Shown here one piece after another: positions 4,861 to 6,452 of a DNA stretch of 6,452 nucleotides. Numbering within the stretch: the stretch's first letter is position 1; every line of letters begins with the position of its first letter. The position numbers and the translations under genes are program-made. The notes under the pieces are model-generated. The model had not been told where the DNA came from. It saw only the letters and a program-made list of their open reading frames with translations, and ran no database searches. Source of the DNA: Pseudomonadota bacterium (GTDB lineage: Bacteria; Pseudomonadota; Gammaproteobacteria; Halothiobacillales; Halothiobacillaceae); NCBI GenBank assembly GCA_021795795.1, contig JAJYPA010000475.1, forward strand, positions 1 through 6,452, written 5' to 3'.

Positions 4861-5470
4861 GGCGGGTGGGGTCATAGGGTACGATCGTAATAAGCGCTTT
4901 CAGCAGTCCGATCATACGCTTGGCAATGTGACGAGGGCTGTATATTCTTTGTTCCACGAATCGGTTGCGAGGGTGCAGGCACTGCAGAGGCTCGCAAGTT
5001 ATATAGTTCTGGATGCCTTCATAGGTAACACGGATCGTCACCATGGAAACTGGGGTATCTTAGAGACAAGGCAGCTTCACGCCGCTTGCAATGTCGGCGC
5101 AATGAGCGAGGTTGCACCGACCTTCGATCACGCCTCATCGTTAGGTCGTGAGTTGACCGATGAGCGTCGGAAGCTAGTTTTGGCCAATGGTAAGATGAGT
5201 GAGTATCTGCGGAATGGCCATGGTGCAGTCTATTGGTCGAGGGATGACCGGCAGGGGGAGAACCCGCAACGGCTCTTGGCGCGAGCGATGCATGAGCCTG
5301 GTTGCAGGGAGCACTTCCTTCCGGCGCTTACGGGGGTTATCAGTATGAGCAAGCCGCAGCTGTCCGTTTTTCTGGAGTCGGTCCCGGAGGACAGAATGAG
5401 CGAGATCGCCAAGACCTTTTGTGCGGCTTTTTTGGCGGAGTCATTGAAGGTGTTGAAGGGGTTGGTATGA
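4853..5470 (+). pseudogene. HipA-like kinase, C-terminal fragment (interrupted gene, second part)
   Basis: This half continues the gene broken at 769, starting at Glu-Ile-Leu-Ala-Gly-Gly (205 residues to the TGA at 5468-5470). It holds the SDHTL segment, the catalytic loop FIGNTDRHHGNWGIL with D157 and N162 of the joined protein, and the metal-binding PTFDHASSLG with D188. These are the HipA-family equivalents of HRD and DFG. Rejoined, the kinase is about 301 residues, shorter than E. coli HipA (440), which fits a version whose HipA N-terminal-like module is on a separate protein: the next gene. An artificial start inside the element end (ATG 4772) could give a hybrid, but this would lack the ATP-binding N-lobe. 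The two halves show little other damage, so the insertion is probably what killed the gene. Confidence 0.85.
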
Positions 5471-6207
5471 CGAGAACGCTATACTTGGCTTGGCAGTCCC
5501 CGGGGCCCGGAAATGCTTGGTTCCCCGTCGGTCGCCTAGATACAGATCGGCAACAGGGATTGTTCTGGTTCACGTATGTGCACGGGGCCTGGCGCGCGGC
5601 GAAGAAGGCGGGGTTTCGTCCGCCTATGGCTTTCCCCAACTTCCGCGCCCGATATGAGGCGGGTGAGCTGTTTCCTTTGTTTAAGAATCGCGTTCTTGAT
5701 TTTCAGCGCAAAGATTTTCCCGATTACCTGCGCACGCTTGCACTGGATTCTGCACATCCAGACCCAGTGGAGATTCTGGCGTTATCGGGCGGCGAGCTGC
5801 AGACGGACAATTTTGAGGTCTTTCCGAGACTGGAAATGGGCCCAGATAACCGCTTTCGGTGTCGGTTTTTTCTGCACGGACTACGTTACCTTAGTGAGGA
5901 GGTGCATAAGGTCTGGCCAACGCTTATGTCGGACGAGCCCCTGCAGGTTGCTTTGGAGCTGAATAACCCCGCTACAGGTATCGCCGTTCAGCTCGCGACT
6001 CGGCGCTATGAGGTTGTGGGATGGGCCCCGCGCTATCTTGTCGATGATTTGGTGCCGGCGGTGGGCCAGCATCAGGAGTTGTCTGCGCGTGTGGTTAGGA
6101 ACAACGAGGCCGAGACGCCGCCGAATCGCCGGATCCTTGTCGAGATGAATGGGGTGGTGGCGCCTGGTCATAAAATGATGGCGGGGCCGGATTTCCAACC
6201 GATCTAA
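5467..6207 (+). CDS. HIRAN-domain protein, partner of the HipA-like kinase
   Basis: A 246-residue protein. Its start ATG 5467 overlaps the kinase stop in ATGA, with GAAGGGG just upstream, so translation is coupled. Residues 1-85 look like a HipA N-terminal-like module (LYLAWQ, FPVGRL, FTYVHGAW, ELFPLFKNRVLDF). Residues about 118-205 match a HIRAN-type domain: RFFLHGLRYL, then DEPLQVALELNNPATGIAV and VVGWAPRYLVDDL. The tail is RRILVEMNG and PDFQPI. HIRAN domains bind DNA 3' ends in HLTF; a role in this family of proteins is only inferred. The pair may divide the parts of a single-chain HipA, with this protein as the regulatory or sensing module. The frame is intact, but the upstream kinase is broken, so expression now depends on a promoter in the element or on read-through. 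Confidence 0.75.
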   Translation: MTRTLYLAWQSPGPGNAWFPVGRLDTDRQQGLFWFTYVHGAWRAAKKAGFRPPMAFPNFRARYEAGELFPLFKNRVLDFQRKDFPDYLRTLALDSAHPDPVEILALSGGELQTDNFEVFPRLEMGPDNRFRCRFFLHGLRYLSEEVHKVWPTLMSDEPLQVALELNNPATGIAVQLATRRYEVVGWAPRYLVDDLVPAVGQHQELSARVVRNNEAETPPNRRILVEMNGVVAPGHKMMAGPDFQPI

Positions 6208-6225
6208 TAACGGGGCTGCGGGAAC

Positions 6226-6452
6226 ATTAACGCCGATCCGCGCGCGCTCACCATCGCCCTGGATGCCTGGCAGGCCTTCGATCGCCTCGGGCGTCCCGAG
6301 GGGGATCTCGCGCTTGCGCACGCCACGGCGTATCTGGCTTCGGCACCCAAGAGTAACGCCGTCTATCGGGCCTTCCAGGCCGCCCTGCGCGATGTGCAAA
6401 CCCACGGGACGCAACCGGTTCCAGTGCATCTGCGCAACGCCCCGACCAAGCT
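6226..6452 (+). pseudogene. rarA: rarA internal fragment, 5'-truncated (runs off the window)
   Basis: From about 6226 the frame reads [20 protein letters not shown], then [15 protein letters not shown] and [12 protein letters not shown]. These are hallmark segments of the RarA C-terminal oligomerisation region (E. coli has [18 protein letters not shown] and [11 protein letters not shown]). Upstream of 6226 is the HIRAN gene tail with stops TAA TAA at 6205-6210, so the N-terminal ATPase part, about two thirds of the protein, is absent. The first visible bases already lack the usual Gly before Asn, so the breakpoint is at about 6222-6229. The copy on the left edge ends the same gene, so the island sits between two rarA pieces in direct orientation. 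Confidence 0.85.

Noticed and set aside
5881..6429. Long minus-strand open frame of 182 codons
   Set aside because: It is the antisense of the HIRAN gene and the rarA piece, both of which have clear family motifs on the plus strand.
1..6452. CRISPR array, tRNA or rRNA genes
   Set aside because: No regularly spaced short repeats and no cloverleaf or ribosomal RNA signatures were seen on either strand.

Overview
This 6.45 kb window looks like an accessory (defence or addiction type) island in a proteobacterium. The host guess rests on the flanks. The left edge is the 3' end of rarA (also called mgsA; a replication-associated AAA+ ATPase), and the right edge is an internal piece of rarA on the same strand. 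The two pieces match a RarA of proteobacterial type. Base composition is moderately GC-rich. I cannot name the genus.

Layout: (1) 2-136, C-terminal 44 codons of RarA. (2) 137-473, a gap with a possible coding remnant. (3) 474-769 and 4853-5470, two halves of one HipA-like kinase gene, split by an insertion. Joined, they give about 301 residues with all expected kinase motifs. (4) 5467-6207, a HIRAN-domain protein gene overlapping the hipA-like stop by ATGA. (5) 6226-6452, the second, 5'-truncated rarA piece.

The insertion (770-4852, about 4.08 kb) has imperfect terminal inverted repeats beginning GGCTATTT and is bordered by an 8-bp target duplication with one mismatch (GAAATTGT / GAAATTTT). 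I see no transposase in it, so it appears to be a non-autonomous cargo element. A second, better conserved inverted repeat of about 60 bp (918-977 and 4583-4642) encloses the cargo itself.

The cargo is two divergent units sharing one control region. Leftward: a RelE/HigB-like toxin gene (2545-2215), frameshifted at a run of six C, overlapping a gene for a HigA-type HTH protein fused to an ImmA/IrrE-like zinc peptidase (2222-1095). Rightward: a three-gene ubiquitin-like conjugation operon, namely a small ubiquitin-like protein (2649-2900), a ThiF/E1-type adenylyltransferase with an N-terminal domain that may be E2-like (2875-4086), and a DUF6527-type putative metal-binding protein (4061-4498). 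Between them lies a perfect 33-bp palindrome (2567-2599) overlapping candidate promoter elements. The simplest model is that the HTH-peptidase protein represses both units through this palindrome, so that the ubiquitin-like operon is under the control of a toxin-antitoxin type regulator. This model is an inference. The most interesting points are the combination of a bacterial ubiquitin-like system with a peptidase-type regulator, its packaging as a transposase-free element inside another toxin-like locus, and the rarA duplication around the whole.
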